This document shows positions 1 to 7,201 of a stretch of 20,345 bases of DNA, in pieces. The first letter of the stretch is position 1, and the number at the start of each line of letters is the position of its first letter. The position numbers and the translations under genes were made by a program. Source of the DNA: an uncultured Collinsella sp. (lineage in GTDB: Bacteria; Actinomycetota; Coriobacteriia; Coriobacteriales; Coriobacteriaceae); the NCBI GenBank assembly GCA_902479095.1, contig CABSNL010000034.1, positions 1-20,345 of the forward strand. The letters run 5' to 3'. The notes under the pieces were generated by a model that was not told where the DNA came from, made no database searches, and was given only the letters and a program-made list of their open reading frames with translations.

Positions 1-47
1 CTACACTTCTAGCTTCGTCGGCAGCGTCAGATGTGTATAAGAGACAG
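1..47. other. Nextera sequencing adapter (not genomic)
   Basis: Positions 1-6 match the end of the Illumina P5 arm, 7-14 (TTCTAGCT) fit an i5 index, 15-28 match the Nextera read-1 sequence and 29-47 are the 19-base Tn5 mosaic end. Biological sequence starts at 48. The index looks like S515 from memory. Any open frame that crosses this stretch picks up artificial residues: the ettA frame gains an LSLIHI-type tail, and a plus-strand frame gains an MYKRQ-type head. Confidence 0.97.
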
Positions 48-503
48 CAGCTGCAGGGCGTCCATGGCCTGACCGAGCTTGGAATCGATATCCCAGCCGT
101 CGGCGGCGTCGATCTCGTCCTGGAGCTTGCCCATCTCGGCCATGAGGGCATCCATGTCGCAGTCCGGGTCACACATCTCCTCGCCGATTTTGTTGAAGCG
201 ATCGACCTTGGCAATCATGTCGCCAAATGCCATGCGCACGTTCTCGATGACGGTCTTGTCGTCGTCGAGTGGCGGCTCCTGCTGCAGGATACCCACGGTG
301 TAGCCGGGGGTGAGCCTGGCATCGCCGTTGGAGACCTCCTCGATGCCGGCCATGATCTTGAGCAGGGTCGACTTGCCCATACCGTTGGGGCCCACGACGC
401 CGATCTTGGCACCGGGGTAGAAGCTCAGGGTCACGTCGTCAAGGATTACCTTGTCGCCATGGGCCTTGCGAGCCTGATACATCTGGTAGATAAACTCCGC
501 CAT
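48..503 (-). CDS. ettA: EttA, ABC-F translational throttle ATPase (5' part, cut by contig end)
   Basis: ABC-F ATPase that binds the ribosomal E site and gates entry into elongation according to the ATP/ADP level; cytoplasmic. The first 152 residues are present of roughly 555 in the family. Visible are the EttA-type start (MAEFIYQMYQARK), the FYPGAKIGVVG strand, Walker A GPNGMGKST at residues 38-46 and the Q-loop region LQQEP at 73-77. The signature motif, Walker B and the second ATPase domain lie beyond the contig end. The start at 503 has a purine-rich AGAAAGGA about a dozen bases upstream. The reading frame continues into adapter below position 48, so the last residues of the open frame are artefact. 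The resemblance to E. coli EttA along the whole visible part makes other ABC-F members less likely. Confidence 0.92.
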
Positions 504-594
504 ATGCCTGTTCTATCCTTTCTACCTGCTGTTTCCCTATTCTTGATTCGCTTTAGTGGAAACGAAATAAGGAAATCAGCTCTGAAACGTAACG

Positions 595-621
595 AAAAAG
601 GGGCATGGTTGCCCACACCCC
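595..621 (-). terminator. Rho-independent terminator of the sdpRI-like pair
   Basis: Read on the minus strand, a nine-pair stem (four G-C pairs, two G-U wobbles, then TGG/CCA) closes a GCAA tetraloop (plus-strand 609-612) and is followed at once by five T residues (plus-strand A's at 595-599). It lies about 65 bases past the stop codon of the SdpI-like gene, before ettA. This is a good intrinsic terminator and separates the pair from ettA. Confidence 0.75.
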
Positions 622-687
622 CTAATACTACCTGGGAAAAGTCCCCCGGAACATACTATGAACTGCGTACGCTAGTTTTCCGCAACC

Positions 688-1392
688 TTAGCGAACGGCC
701 CGCTGCGATTTGCGCCACAGCAGATACGAGTAGACGTAGACGGCTCCGACCGAACCAAACGCCAGAACCGCAATCACCGCGGCGACGACTTCACTCGAAA
801 GCACGCTGCCTGCCACGCCCATCACAATCAGGCCAATACCCAGCACCATAAAGCAGGCGCCGCCAAAACGCTGCGTACGGTGCCAGTTCTCGGGATCGGC
901 AAGCGCCCAAGGTGTCTTGATACCGAGCGTATAGTTCTGCTTCACACGCGGCAAGTAGTTGCCTACGCCGATGAACAGCAAACCGACAACACCGGAAATC
1001 AGCACGTTAACCGAACCGACCGCCGGCACCACGCCCCAGACCGTAAGCTCTCCCAGCCAGCTTATCGCGCACATGAACAAGGTGAAGGCGATTACGAAGC
1101 CCTGGTAGAACTTGCCCGAGGTTCGATATGCCTCACCTTTGGGGTCGATGCGCGGCACCACGCAGAACATTGCGAGAAGCGCCAGAGGCAGCACGCCGAG
1201 CGCGGAGGCCATCCAGCTAGGACCCCAACCGTCGACGGCGCCGTTCGCGCCCCAGTGCGTGGGAATCTGCGCCGGCAAGCTCGGCATCACCATGAGGTGC
1301 GCTACGACATTGGCGACGCACAGAGCGACCAGCGCAATCCACACGCGCGACGATACCCCCGTGGGGTGAATGCCCTTGTTTTCGTTATTCAT
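688..1392 (-). CDS. SdpI-family membrane protein (DUF1648 plus SdpI domains)
   Basis: Integral membrane protein of 234 residues. It resembles the SdpI immunity/signalling protein of Bacillus subtilis, which protects against the SdpC toxin and sequesters the SdpR repressor. An N-terminal DUF1648-type segment carries the IPTHWGANGAVDGWG motif (about residues 43-57). A C-terminal SdpI-type segment carries GNYLPRVKQNYTLGIKTPWAL followed by WHRTQRFGG. About six hydrophobic spans are visible, near 17-37, 60-80, 99-119, 125-144, 176-198 and 202-226. The ATG at 1392 is preferred because GAAGGTGAT lies at the right distance; a GTG at 1401 is also in frame. The start overlaps the end of the ArsR gene by 8 bases, implying coupled translation. 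Its toxin partner, if any, is not in the window, so the immunity role is only by family. Confidence 0.8.
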   Translation of the reverse strand: MNNENKGIHPTGVSSRVWIALVALCVANVVAHLMVMPSLPAQIPTHWGANGAVDGWGPSWMASALGVLPLALLAMFCVVPRIDPKGEAYRTSGKFYQGFVIAFTLFMCAISWLGELTVWGVVPAVGSVNVLISGVVGLLFIGVGNYLPRVKQNYTLGIKTPWALADPENWHRTQRFGGACFMVLGIGLIVMGVAGSVLSSEVVAAVIAVLAFGSVGAVYVYSYLLWRKSQRAVR

Positions 1393-1663
1393 CCTTATCA
1401 CCTTCAGTGTTTGTAAAGCCCATAAACCAACCGATCAAGTCCTGCATGACGGTAGTGTTTAAGCTGTAAACGATGTTTTGACCATGACGTTCGTCGGTTA
1501 CCAACCCGGCGTTTTTGAGCGTCGCCAAGTGATGGCTCAGCGACGGCTTACTGATATCGAAATGCTCGGCAAGCTCCCCCGCCGTGCAATTACCCTCGCG
1601 CAGCAACTCCAAAATGCGCCGTCGCGTTGGATCGGCAAGCGCCTTAAAACCCTCTCCCGGCAT
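1385..1663 (-). CDS. ArsR-family transcriptional repressor (SdpR-like)
   Basis: A 92-residue winged-helix repressor. The fold is clear: FKALADPTRRRILELL at residues 6-21, a recognition region CTAGELAEHFDISKPSLSHHLATL at about 26-49, and a wing at 56-70 (VTDERHGQNIVYSLN). The cysteine metal-sensing motif of ArsR/SmtB metal sensors (ELCVCDL type) is absent, so metal sensing is unlikely. The start at 1663 is chosen because GAGAGGAGGT sits six bases upstream; an ATG at 1681 lacks a site. It overlaps the SdpI-like gene, as in the sdpRI operon where SdpR represses its own operon and is titrated by ligand-bound SdpI. A promoter and an inverted repeat directly upstream fit autorepression. Confidence 0.88.
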   Translation of the reverse strand: MPGEGFKALADPTRRRILELLREGNCTAGELAEHFDISKPSLSHHLATLKNAGLVTDERHGQNIVYSLNTTVMQDLIGWFMGFTNTEGDKDE

Positions 1664-1697
1664 AAGACCTCCTCTCATCATCTCTCATGACGTGCAC

Positions 1698-1726
1698 ACT
1701 ATACTCAATATTTAGATGTTTGTCTA
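1698..1726 (-). promoter_or_regulatory. Sigma-70-type promoter of the sdpRI-like operon
   Basis: On the minus strand, -35 TAGACA (1721-1726), a 17-base spacer and -10 TATAGT (1698-1703). It lies about 35 bases upstream of the ArsR start codon. Both hexamers match the consensus at five of six positions and the spacing is ideal. Confidence 0.75.
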
Positions 1727-1735
1727 ACTATCTAA
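1712..1735. promoter_or_regulatory. Inverted repeat overlapping the -35 box, candidate SdpR-like operator
   Basis: TTAGAT (1712-1717) and ATCTAA (1730-1735) form perfect 6-bp arms 12 bases apart, spanning the -35 hexamer at 1721-1726. ArsR-type repressors bind dyads of this kind over the promoter. The site is inferred from position and symmetry only. Confidence 0.5.
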
Positions 1736-1792
1736 TCGCAATGCTTCAAACCACATCAAAGCAAACGCCATCGCAACCTATGGGCGATTACC

Positions 1793-1798
1793 TATAAT
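1793..1798 (+). promoter_or_regulatory. Consensus -10 box for tcdA
   Basis: A perfect TATAAT lies 44 bases upstream of the tcdA start codon. No good -35 box is seen 16-18 bases before it (the best is TCGCAA at 1771-1776), so it may need an activator or rely on the -10 element. Confidence 0.45.
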
Positions 1799-1841
1799 GG
1801 CGATAGCTAAAACACGACCGACTCCCCATCGGAGGATATCT

Positions 1842-2639
1842 ATGACCGAAACCACAGCCGCAGCCGCCATCGAGACACGCGACACCAAGCTCGAGATCAT
1901 CATGGGCCGCGAGGCACTCGATAAGCTCGCCGATGCTACGGTGCTGGTGCTCGGCTGCGGAGGTGTGGGCTCCAATTGCTGCGAGGCACTCGCCCGCGGC
2001 GGCATCGGTCATTTCGTCATTCTGGACAAGGACGTCATCGCGCCCAGCAATATCAACCGTCAGGCCATCGCCTTTCACAGCACCATCGGAAAGCGCAAGG
2101 TTGACGTGATGGAAGCCATGATTCGCGATATCAATCCCGCCGCCACCGTTATCAAACGCACCGAATACCTGTTGAGCGATAACGTCGACGAGTTCTTCGC
2201 GAGCGTTTTTGAGCAGACGAGCGACAATCTCGATTACGTCGTCGACGCCATTGACACCATCTCGGCCAAGCTCACCATTGCCAAATATGCTCAGGACCAC
2301 GACATTCGTTTGGTTAGCTCCATGGGCGGGGCCAACAAGCTCCATCCCGAGTGCCTCCGCTTTGCCGACATTTTCGATACGGTACGTGACCCCATGAGCC
2401 GCATTATGCGCAAAGAATGCAAGAAGCGCGGAATCAAGAGCCTGCATGTACTGTTTAGCTGCGAGGAATCGGTTAAGACACAGCCCCGCGACCCTTCCAA
2501 CATCCACGAGCGCACCGAGCTGGGAACCGCCAGCTTTATGCCGCCCATCATGGGCCAGATGATTGCCGGCGAGGTTATCCGCCAGATCAGCGGCCGCGGC
2601 ACTGAGCGCGTACGCTCCGATGGCCAACGTCTGGACTAG
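1842..2639 (+). CDS. tcdA: tRNA threonylcarbamoyladenosine dehydratase (TcdA/CsdL)
   Basis: ThiF/E1-like ATP-dependent enzyme that cyclises t6A at position 37 of ANN-decoding tRNAs to the hydantoin form ct6A. The 265 residues match the usual length (about 268). Visible are the nucleotide loop LGCGGVGSN (37-45), the acidic strand LDKDVI (61-66), the adenylation motif SNINRQ (69-74) and VDAIDT further on. Near the end lie TASFMPPIMGQMIAGEVIRQI and other features of the YgdL subgroup rather than MoeB/ThiF. The start at 1842 has GGAGGA five bases upstream. An upstream in-frame ATG at 1797 falls at the -10 box and is rejected. It is followed 14 bases later by a tatD-family gene, probably co-transcribed. 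Confidence 0.9.
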   Translation: MTETTAAAAIETRDTKLEIIMGREALDKLADATVLVLGCGGVGSNCCEALARGGIGHFVILDKDVIAPSNINRQAIAFHSTIGKRKVDVMEAMIRDINPAATVIKRTEYLLSDNVDEFFASVFEQTSDNLDYVVDAIDTISAKLTIAKYAQDHDIRLVSSMGGANKLHPECLRFADIFDTVRDPMSRIMRKECKKRGIKSLHVLFSCEESVKTQPRDPSNIHERTELGTASFMPPIMGQMIAGEVIRQISGRGTERVRSDGQRLD

Positions 2640-2653
2640 CGGAGCGCACCGAG

Positions 2654-3436
2654 ATGGAGCCCCGGTTATTTGATGCACACTGCCATCTTGATTTAATGGC
2701 TCACCCGGACGCCGTTGCCGATGAGGCGACGGCGCTGGGCTTGGGTCTATTTGACTGCGGCGTCAATCCGCGCGACTTTTCGGCCGCAAACGAGCGCGCC
2801 CGTCGCCAACCAGGCATCATCGCCGGTGTTGGGCTCCACCCCTGGTGGCTCGCCGACGGCCGCTGTGGTCCTGCCGAAGTCAATCTGCTTTGCGAAGTTG
2901 CTGCCCAAGAACGCTACATCGGCGAAGTCGGACTCGACTTTTCCGCGCGCTTTGCTGGAAGTGAGCCGCTACAAATACAGGCACTTAACCGGCTCTGCGA
3001 TGCGCTCGTGCAGCATCCTCTTACCGGGCGCGTGATATCAATTCACGCCGTTCGTTCGGCAGGAGCCGTACTGGACGTCCTCGAATCGCATGGACCACTC
3101 ATCCCAAACCCCGACTCCCCCGTTATCATCTTCCACTGGTTTAGCGGTACTTCGGACGAACTCGCCCGCGCGCGAAACGTAGGCTGCTATTTTTCCGTGA
3201 ACGAGCGTATGCTCGCCGCCAAACGCGGTCGCGAATACGCACGACAGATTCCACTCGACCGTCTACTGCTCGAGACCGATGCGCCGGCCGAGCCAAACAC
3301 AGAAACAAGCGCGCAGTCGCTCATCAGATCGCTCGCAAGGACCTCGATGCGCATTGCCTCACTCAAAAACTGTGACACAAAGCGCATCGAGTCGGCAGTT
3401 TTAGCAAATGCGCACTCTGTTTTTTGCCTTAGCTAA
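2654..3436 (+). CDS. TatD-family metal-dependent hydrolase (putative DNase)
   Basis: TIM-barrel hydrolase of 260 residues. TatD proteins are metal-dependent nucleases with 3'-5' exonuclease or deoxyribonuclease activity in DNA quality control. All expected ligands can be seen: HCH at 9-11, the glutamate in GEVGLDF (E91), IHAVR (H131), FHWFSG (H161) and the aspartate in ETDAP (D209). A GGAG lies about ten bases before the ATG, only 14 bases after tcdA, so the two probably form an operon. The frame is convergent with the FGGY kinase gene. Sequence alone does not tell which of the TatD paralogues (TatD, YcfH, YjjV types) this is. Confidence 0.85.
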   Translation: MEPRLFDAHCHLDLMAHPDAVADEATALGLGLFDCGVNPRDFSAANERARRQPGIIAGVGLHPWWLADGRCGPAEVNLLCEVAAQERYIGEVGLDFSARFAGSEPLQIQALNRLCDALVQHPLTGRVISIHAVRSAGAVLDVLESHGPLIPNPDSPVIIFHWFSGTSDELARARNVGCYFSVNERMLAAKRGREYARQIPLDRLLLETDAPAEPNTETSAQSLIRSLARTSMRIASLKNCDTKRIESAVLANAHSVFCLS

Positions 3437-3457
3437 ACCCTGTGGGCAAACATGCCA

Positions 3458-3488
3458 AGGGACATGCGAATCGCACAACGCAGTCCCT
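3458..3488. terminator. Hairpin between convergent genes
   Basis: AGGGAC (3458-3463) pairs with GTCCCT (3483-3488), and TGCG (3465-3468) pairs with CGCA (3479-3482), with one bulged A and a ten-base loop. It sits between the TatD stop (3436) and the FGGY kinase stop (3516), where a shared terminator is expected. T-runs on either side are poor, so this is a tentative bidirectional terminator. Confidence 0.45.
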
Positions 3489-3515
3489 ATTGGTAGGCAG
3501 TACAATTCGGCAGCA

Positions 3516-5033
3516 TCACACCAATTCGTGCATGAGATCACGGTTGCGTGCATACAATTCGTCAAAGATATGACGACGCGACGCATACAACCCGTGGGCA
3601 GCCATATCGGGCTCGATTGTTTGCGCAACGCCAAGGACTCGGGCGAGTTCATCCCATGATGCATAAGCGCCACCTGCGAGAGCTGCCATGATGGCATCAC
3701 CGAAGCGTGCGCCCACCGTAACCTTGGCAACCGAGACCTCGCGCCCGCATACGTCGGCGATAGCCTGCATCCAAACTGGATTCTTGGTTCCACCTCCGAC
3801 AAGCATAATGCGCCCAATTGGCAGACCATGCTCTCGCTCGATAATGTCGACATGGGATGCAACAGTATACGCGACGCCTTCCAAGGCGGCGCGAACCATA
3901 TGGGCTCGCGTATGTCTTCCGGTCAGGCCAAAGAAGACGCCACGCGCCGCGGGATCATTGAGCGGAGTACGCTCCCCCGCAAAGTACGGCAGACACAGGA
4001 GCCCATCGGCACCCGGCGCCACGTCGGCGGCATCATGCGCCATAACCGAATATGCATCGGGGCCACCGTGGTCCTCGGCCTCCACGGCATCACGATACAG
4101 CTCTTGGCGCAGCCACGATGTGAGCGCACCCGCCGTATTGGTCCCCGCGCAGATCCCGTAAGTTCCGGGAATGATAAACGTCCCTGGCCACAGGCGGGCA
4201 TCATCGATCATATGATCAGCTAGGTAGATGAAATACGCCGTACTCCCCAACTGAACCATCATATCGCCGGGACGGAATACACCCGTCGAAATGGCCTCGG
4301 CACCAGAGTCGCCCGTTCCCACTAAGACAGGTGTCCCTGCCGCGAGCCCCGTCGCCTCTGCCGCACGCTGCGTAATCACCCCGGCAATATCGGTAGCCGA
4401 CATTACCTCCGCCATCTGGTCAGGCCGGCAGAAACGAGCACATTCCCGAGCATCAACCTTCCAAGTGAAGCGGTCGTATAGGGGAAGAAAATCCTCCGCC
4501 AAATAACGGTCCACCGTAAAACGCCCCGTCAACTTTGCGCATAGAAACGACGACGCCGTCAGGAACTTCGCGGCACGTTCGTGCACCTCGGGCATATTCT
4601 CCTTAAACCACAAGATCTTGGGAGCAATATCTGACGAACAGGGATCGTGCCCGAAAAGCTCGCGTGCGCGGTCTGACCCATATTCGGAAAGAAGCTCGTC
4701 AATCTGCGGCTTCGAACGTGCATCGACTCCATACAAAATCGCGGGCGCCAGCGCGTTGCACTCGGTATCGACCGGCACACAGTCGCAACCCAATGCGGAA
4801 AGGCCCACGCATCCGATCTGTGCCGCGTTAACCCCCGATCGCGCCACCAGCTCGCGCGACAAGCGGCAAAAATCGCCCCACCAAACTGCCTCCGCATCAT
4901 GCTGGTACCATCCGTCACACGGGTTGTCCGTCTCATGTCCACAAGAGGCTTGGCAAACGATGTTGCATCGATCATCGATTAAAACGCCTTTAGAGGCGCT
5001 TGTCCCAATATCAATACCCAGATAGAGCGCCAT
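3516..5033 (-). CDS. FGGY-family carbohydrate kinase (xylulokinase-like), last gene of the catabolic operon
   Basis: Cytoplasmic ATP-dependent sugar or polyol kinase of 505 residues, the normal length for the family. The first actin-like domain starts with YLGIDIGTSASKG (4-16). The catalytic-base region is VGTGDSGAEA with D242. The second domain has PYFAGERTPLNDPAARG (349-365), the FGGY signature region around AALEGVAYTVASHV (382-395) and the phosphate loop LVGGGTKNP (411-419). GAGGGGAG for its start lies inside the end of the BtpA gene, only six bases upstream. The architecture is closest to xylulokinases, but FGGY specificity cannot be read by eye. In this setting it may phosphorylate a pentulose, sugar acid or polyol released by the upstream enzymes. 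No co-factor or isomerase for pentoses is nearby. Confidence 0.85.
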   Translation of the reverse strand: MALYLGIDIGTSASKGVLIDDRCNIVCQASCGHETDNPCDGWYQHDAEAVWWGDFCRLSRELVARSGVNAAQIGCVGLSALGCDCVPVDTECNALAPAILYGVDARSKPQIDELLSEYGSDRARELFGHDPCSSDIAPKILWFKENMPEVHERAAKFLTASSFLCAKLTGRFTVDRYLAEDFLPLYDRFTWKVDARECARFCRPDQMAEVMSATDIAGVITQRAAEATGLAAGTPVLVGTGDSGAEAISTGVFRPGDMMVQLGSTAYFIYLADHMIDDARLWPGTFIIPGTYGICAGTNTAGALTSWLRQELYRDAVEAEDHGGPDAYSVMAHDAADVAPGADGLLCLPYFAGERTPLNDPAARGVFFGLTGRHTRAHMVRAALEGVAYTVASHVDIIEREHGLPIGRIMLVGGGTKNPVWMQAIADVCGREVSVAKVTVGARFGDAIMAALAGGAYASWDELARVLGVAQTIEPDMAAHGLYASRRHIFDELYARNRDLMHELV

Positions 5034-5039
5034 AGGTGC

Positions 5040-5849
5040 CTACTCCCCTCGCGCCGTACGAGCGGCAGCCATAAAACGAGCTACCCGCTCAACATCAACC
5101 GGGGCATCCAGCTTTCCGTCGCGCTTTAAGCAGGTGCCGACAAACGCGCCATCGTAGTGAGCAAATACGTCAGCCACGGTATTTTCGCGACAACCGGTGC
5201 CACATACCACGGGTACTTCGCCAACACGCTCGCGGACTTCATCGGCAAGCTCGCCCGAAGCGCCACGACCGGCAGCCGAACCGCCGATGACCATTGCATC
5301 CGGAAGGCAATTAAAGAGAAGTGAATCGGCAATGTCCGCAGTCGTGCGGTCGTTGAGATAAACCTCCCCCTCGCTCGTGATGAAGTGAAAAAGCTTGAGG
5401 TCGTCCAAGCGCAGCGCCGCCTTGCGACGCATGGTGTGAGCGAAATCTCGGTTAATCAGCCCGAGATCACCGGCCCAGGCACCGCAAAAATTGCAGCGTG
5501 TGAACTGCGCGTCGACGGCGGCGCACAGCTCGATTGTGGCATCACCGTCGTAAATAGCCTCAGCTCCCCAAGGGGTCGACAGATCATGGGATAGAGTCCC
5601 GATTACATAGCCCATCGATGCAAGGGTTGAGGGAGAAACGTGCTGCTCATAGGGCATCGAGAGCTCATTGGTAATCAAAATGCCATCGACACCGCCCTGC
5701 TGCAACGCCTCGAGATCGCGCTTGGCGGCTTCCACGACCTGCGACACGCTTCCGCCCGGGTAATACAGTGGATCGCCCGGCAGAGGACGCAGGTGCAGCA
5801 TTCCGATAACCGGCTTTTCGGTCTTGAACATCGAGGTTAGAAACGACAT
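5040..5849 (-). CDS. BtpA/SgcQ-family TIM-barrel protein
   Basis: 269-residue protein of the BtpA family (PF03437). Relatives are BtpA, linked to photosystem I biogenesis in cyanobacteria, and SgcQ in an E. coli sugar gene cluster; the enzymatic activity is not settled. Typical motifs are IGMLHLRPLPGDP (15-27), GGVDGILITNE (52-62), LKLFHFI (151-157), the glycine-rich VIGGSAAG (187-194), VCGTGCRENTVAD (215-227) and GAFVGTCLKRDGK (234-246), which looks like a phosphate-binding end of a TIM barrel. The ATG at 5849 has AAGGAG at good distance; the ATG at 5864 lacks a site. It lies between YjbQ and the FGGY kinase, suggesting that all three act on one intermediate, perhaps a phosphorylated sugar. 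Confidence 0.8.
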   Translation of the reverse strand: MSFLTSMFKTEKPVIGMLHLRPLPGDPLYYPGGSVSQVVEAAKRDLEALQQGGVDGILITNELSMPYEQHVSPSTLASMGYVIGTLSHDLSTPWGAEAIYDGDATIELCAAVDAQFTRCNFCGAWAGDLGLINRDFAHTMRRKAALRLDDLKLFHFITSEGEVYLNDRTTADIADSLLFNCLPDAMVIGGSAAGRGASGELADEVRERVGEVPVVCGTGCRENTVADVFAHYDGAFVGTCLKRDGKLDAPVDVERVARFMAAARTARGE

Positions 5850-5882
5850 AGCGTGCTCCTTCATAGGGTTATCGCGGGGACG

Positions 5883-6311
5883 TTACTCCCCCAGCACCTC
5901 GACGTACACTTTTCGCTTCTGCGGACCGTCAAACTCCGCAAGATAGATGTTCTGGGCACTTCCGCACACGATGTGGCCATCTTGGACGGGAAAGAAGCAA
6001 CTGTTTCCACAAATCATGCTCTTGATATGCCCACAGGAGTTGTTGCCGGTGGCTCCATAGCTCGGCAGGAAGTGTGCATGCGCATAGGGGGCATCGAGTG
6101 GGGCGATGCGATCAAGCGTCTCCATAAGATCCGTCTCCACACAGGGCAGCCCCTCGTTTACCACGATTCCACAGGTCGTATGCGACAAAATAATCGCTGC
6201 CAAGCCATTGGTCACCGAGCTGCGTTCGATGGCAGCGTGCACGTCTTCGGTAATATCGATGAACTGGTCCGGAGCAGTCGATAGATAGCTCAATGTCTCG
6301 AGCGTCACCAT
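5883..6311 (-). CDS. YjbQ-family protein (UPF0047, secondary thiamine-phosphate synthase type)
   Basis: 142-residue YjbQ fold protein. The family is widespread and compact. YjbQ can replace thiamine-phosphate synthase weakly, but its physiological role is unknown. Family motifs are IILSHTTCGIVVNEG (40-54, with H44, N52 and E53), GHIKSMICGNSCFFPV (94-109, with H95) and GSAQNIYLAEFDGPQKRKVYVEV at the end. The ATG at 6311 is used; a GTG at 6317 overlaps the stop of the upstream amidohydrolase by four bases and could also serve, since AAGGGG lies before both. Its place in a carbohydrate operon next to BtpA suggests a role on a sugar-derived intermediate rather than in thiamine synthesis. Confidence 0.82.
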   Translation of the reverse strand: MVTLETLSYLSTAPDQFIDITEDVHAAIERSSVTNGLAAIILSHTTCGIVVNEGLPCVETDLMETLDRIAPLDAPYAHAHFLPSYGATGNNSCGHIKSMICGNSCFFPVQDGHIVCGSAQNIYLAEFDGPQKRKVYVEVLGE

Positions 6312-6313
6312 GT

Positions 6314-7174
6314 TCACTCATCCCCTTCAAGAAAACGCAGGGCATTACCCCAGTAGAGCCTTTCTCGCGCATCATCGCGCATGGACACGGTATCGAGCGC
6401 CCGCTTGAGTTTGAACGCACGGAAACGCGGCGTATTGCTGGCGAACATCACTTGATGCGATAGCGCGCGCTCATACCACAGCGGCCCCATATCGACCGTG
6501 AAAAGACGCTGCATCATCTCCTCGGGCGAATCGATGTAAGTGATAGAGGTGTCCGTGTAGCAGTTGGGATACTTGAGCAGCATCGCCACGGTCTCGCGCA
6601 CCCAGGGCCAGCCAAAGTGGGTCAAACTAAAACGCACATTTGGATGCGTTGCGATTGTGTGCTCAAATGCAAGCGGGTTACTGCGCGAGAGCTCTGCGCC
6701 CGGCTCCCAAGACATACCGGCATGGAAAACCACCGGCTTGTTATAGCGCTCGCACAGCTCGTAAAGCGGCTCAGCCACAGCATCATCGGGGTCAAAACCC
6801 TGCTTTGCCGGATGCAGACAAAGCCCCTTTGCCCCCAGCTCGGTAAAGGCGCGCTCCAATTCGCCTGCGGCACTGCTCACCCGCGGATCTACGCTCGCAA
6901 ATCCCCACAGACGATCGGGATGCGCGGCAACCAGCATGGCAATCTGGTCATTGGTGCCAAAATGCCCTCCGCATGCCGTGGTTACATCGAGCGGCATGAG
7001 CAAGCTCTTCTGCACATCGCAGACGTCCATCTCAACTTGAAGCTCGTCCCAATCCATGGGACCCATATGCCCCATACCAAATTCTCGTGACCAAAAACCG
7101 AATCCATCAGGCTCATCACCCGGTGTACAGATCTCGCCGTAGAGCATGGGCTGAACCAACATGTCGATAACCAT
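6314..7174 (-). CDS. Amidohydrolase-2 family TIM-barrel protein with altered metal site
   Basis: 286-residue protein of the amidohydrolase_2 family (PF04909), whose members hydrolyse or decarboxylate organic acids and lactones. The TIM-barrel pattern is seen in GFASVDPR (91-98), GAKGLCLHPAKQGF (114-127), PVVFHAGMSW (147-156, H151), FSLTHFGWPWV (182-192, H186), NCYTDTS and the closing YWGNALRFL. The usual first-strand HxH is missing: the start reads MVIDMLVQP where IDxHxH is expected. The usual GSDxP aspartate is replaced in FASNTPRF (N247). The barrel may therefore work without a divalent metal, or not be catalytic. The ATG at 7174 follows GGAAAGGAG; the one at 7195 does not. It overlaps or abuts YjbQ and follows a PfkB kinase by 27 bases. 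Confidence 0.78.
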   Translation of the reverse strand: MVIDMLVQPMLYGEICTPGDEPDGFGFWSREFGMGHMGPMDWDELQVEMDVCDVQKSLLMPLDVTTACGGHFGTNDQIAMLVAAHPDRLWGFASVDPRVSSAAGELERAFTELGAKGLCLHPAKQGFDPDDAVAEPLYELCERYNKPVVFHAGMSWEPGAELSRSNPLAFEHTIATHPNVRFSLTHFGWPWVRETVAMLLKYPNCYTDTSITYIDSPEEMMQRLFTVDMGPLWYERALSHQVMFASNTPRFRAFKLKRALDTVSMRDDARERLYWGNALRFLEGDE

Positions 7175-7201
7175 TTCGTACTCCTTTCCAGGCATTTGAC
7201 C

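Noticed and set aside
33..851. Plus-strand open frame of 272 codons starting with an MYKRQ-type peptide
   Set aside because: Starts inside the adapter and runs antisense to ettA and the SdpI-like gene; no ribosome binding site and arginine-rich nonsense at its end.
1788..2678. Minus-strand open frame of 296 codons
   Set aside because: Antisense to tcdA, whose motifs are clear; composition is that of a mirror frame in GC-rich DNA.
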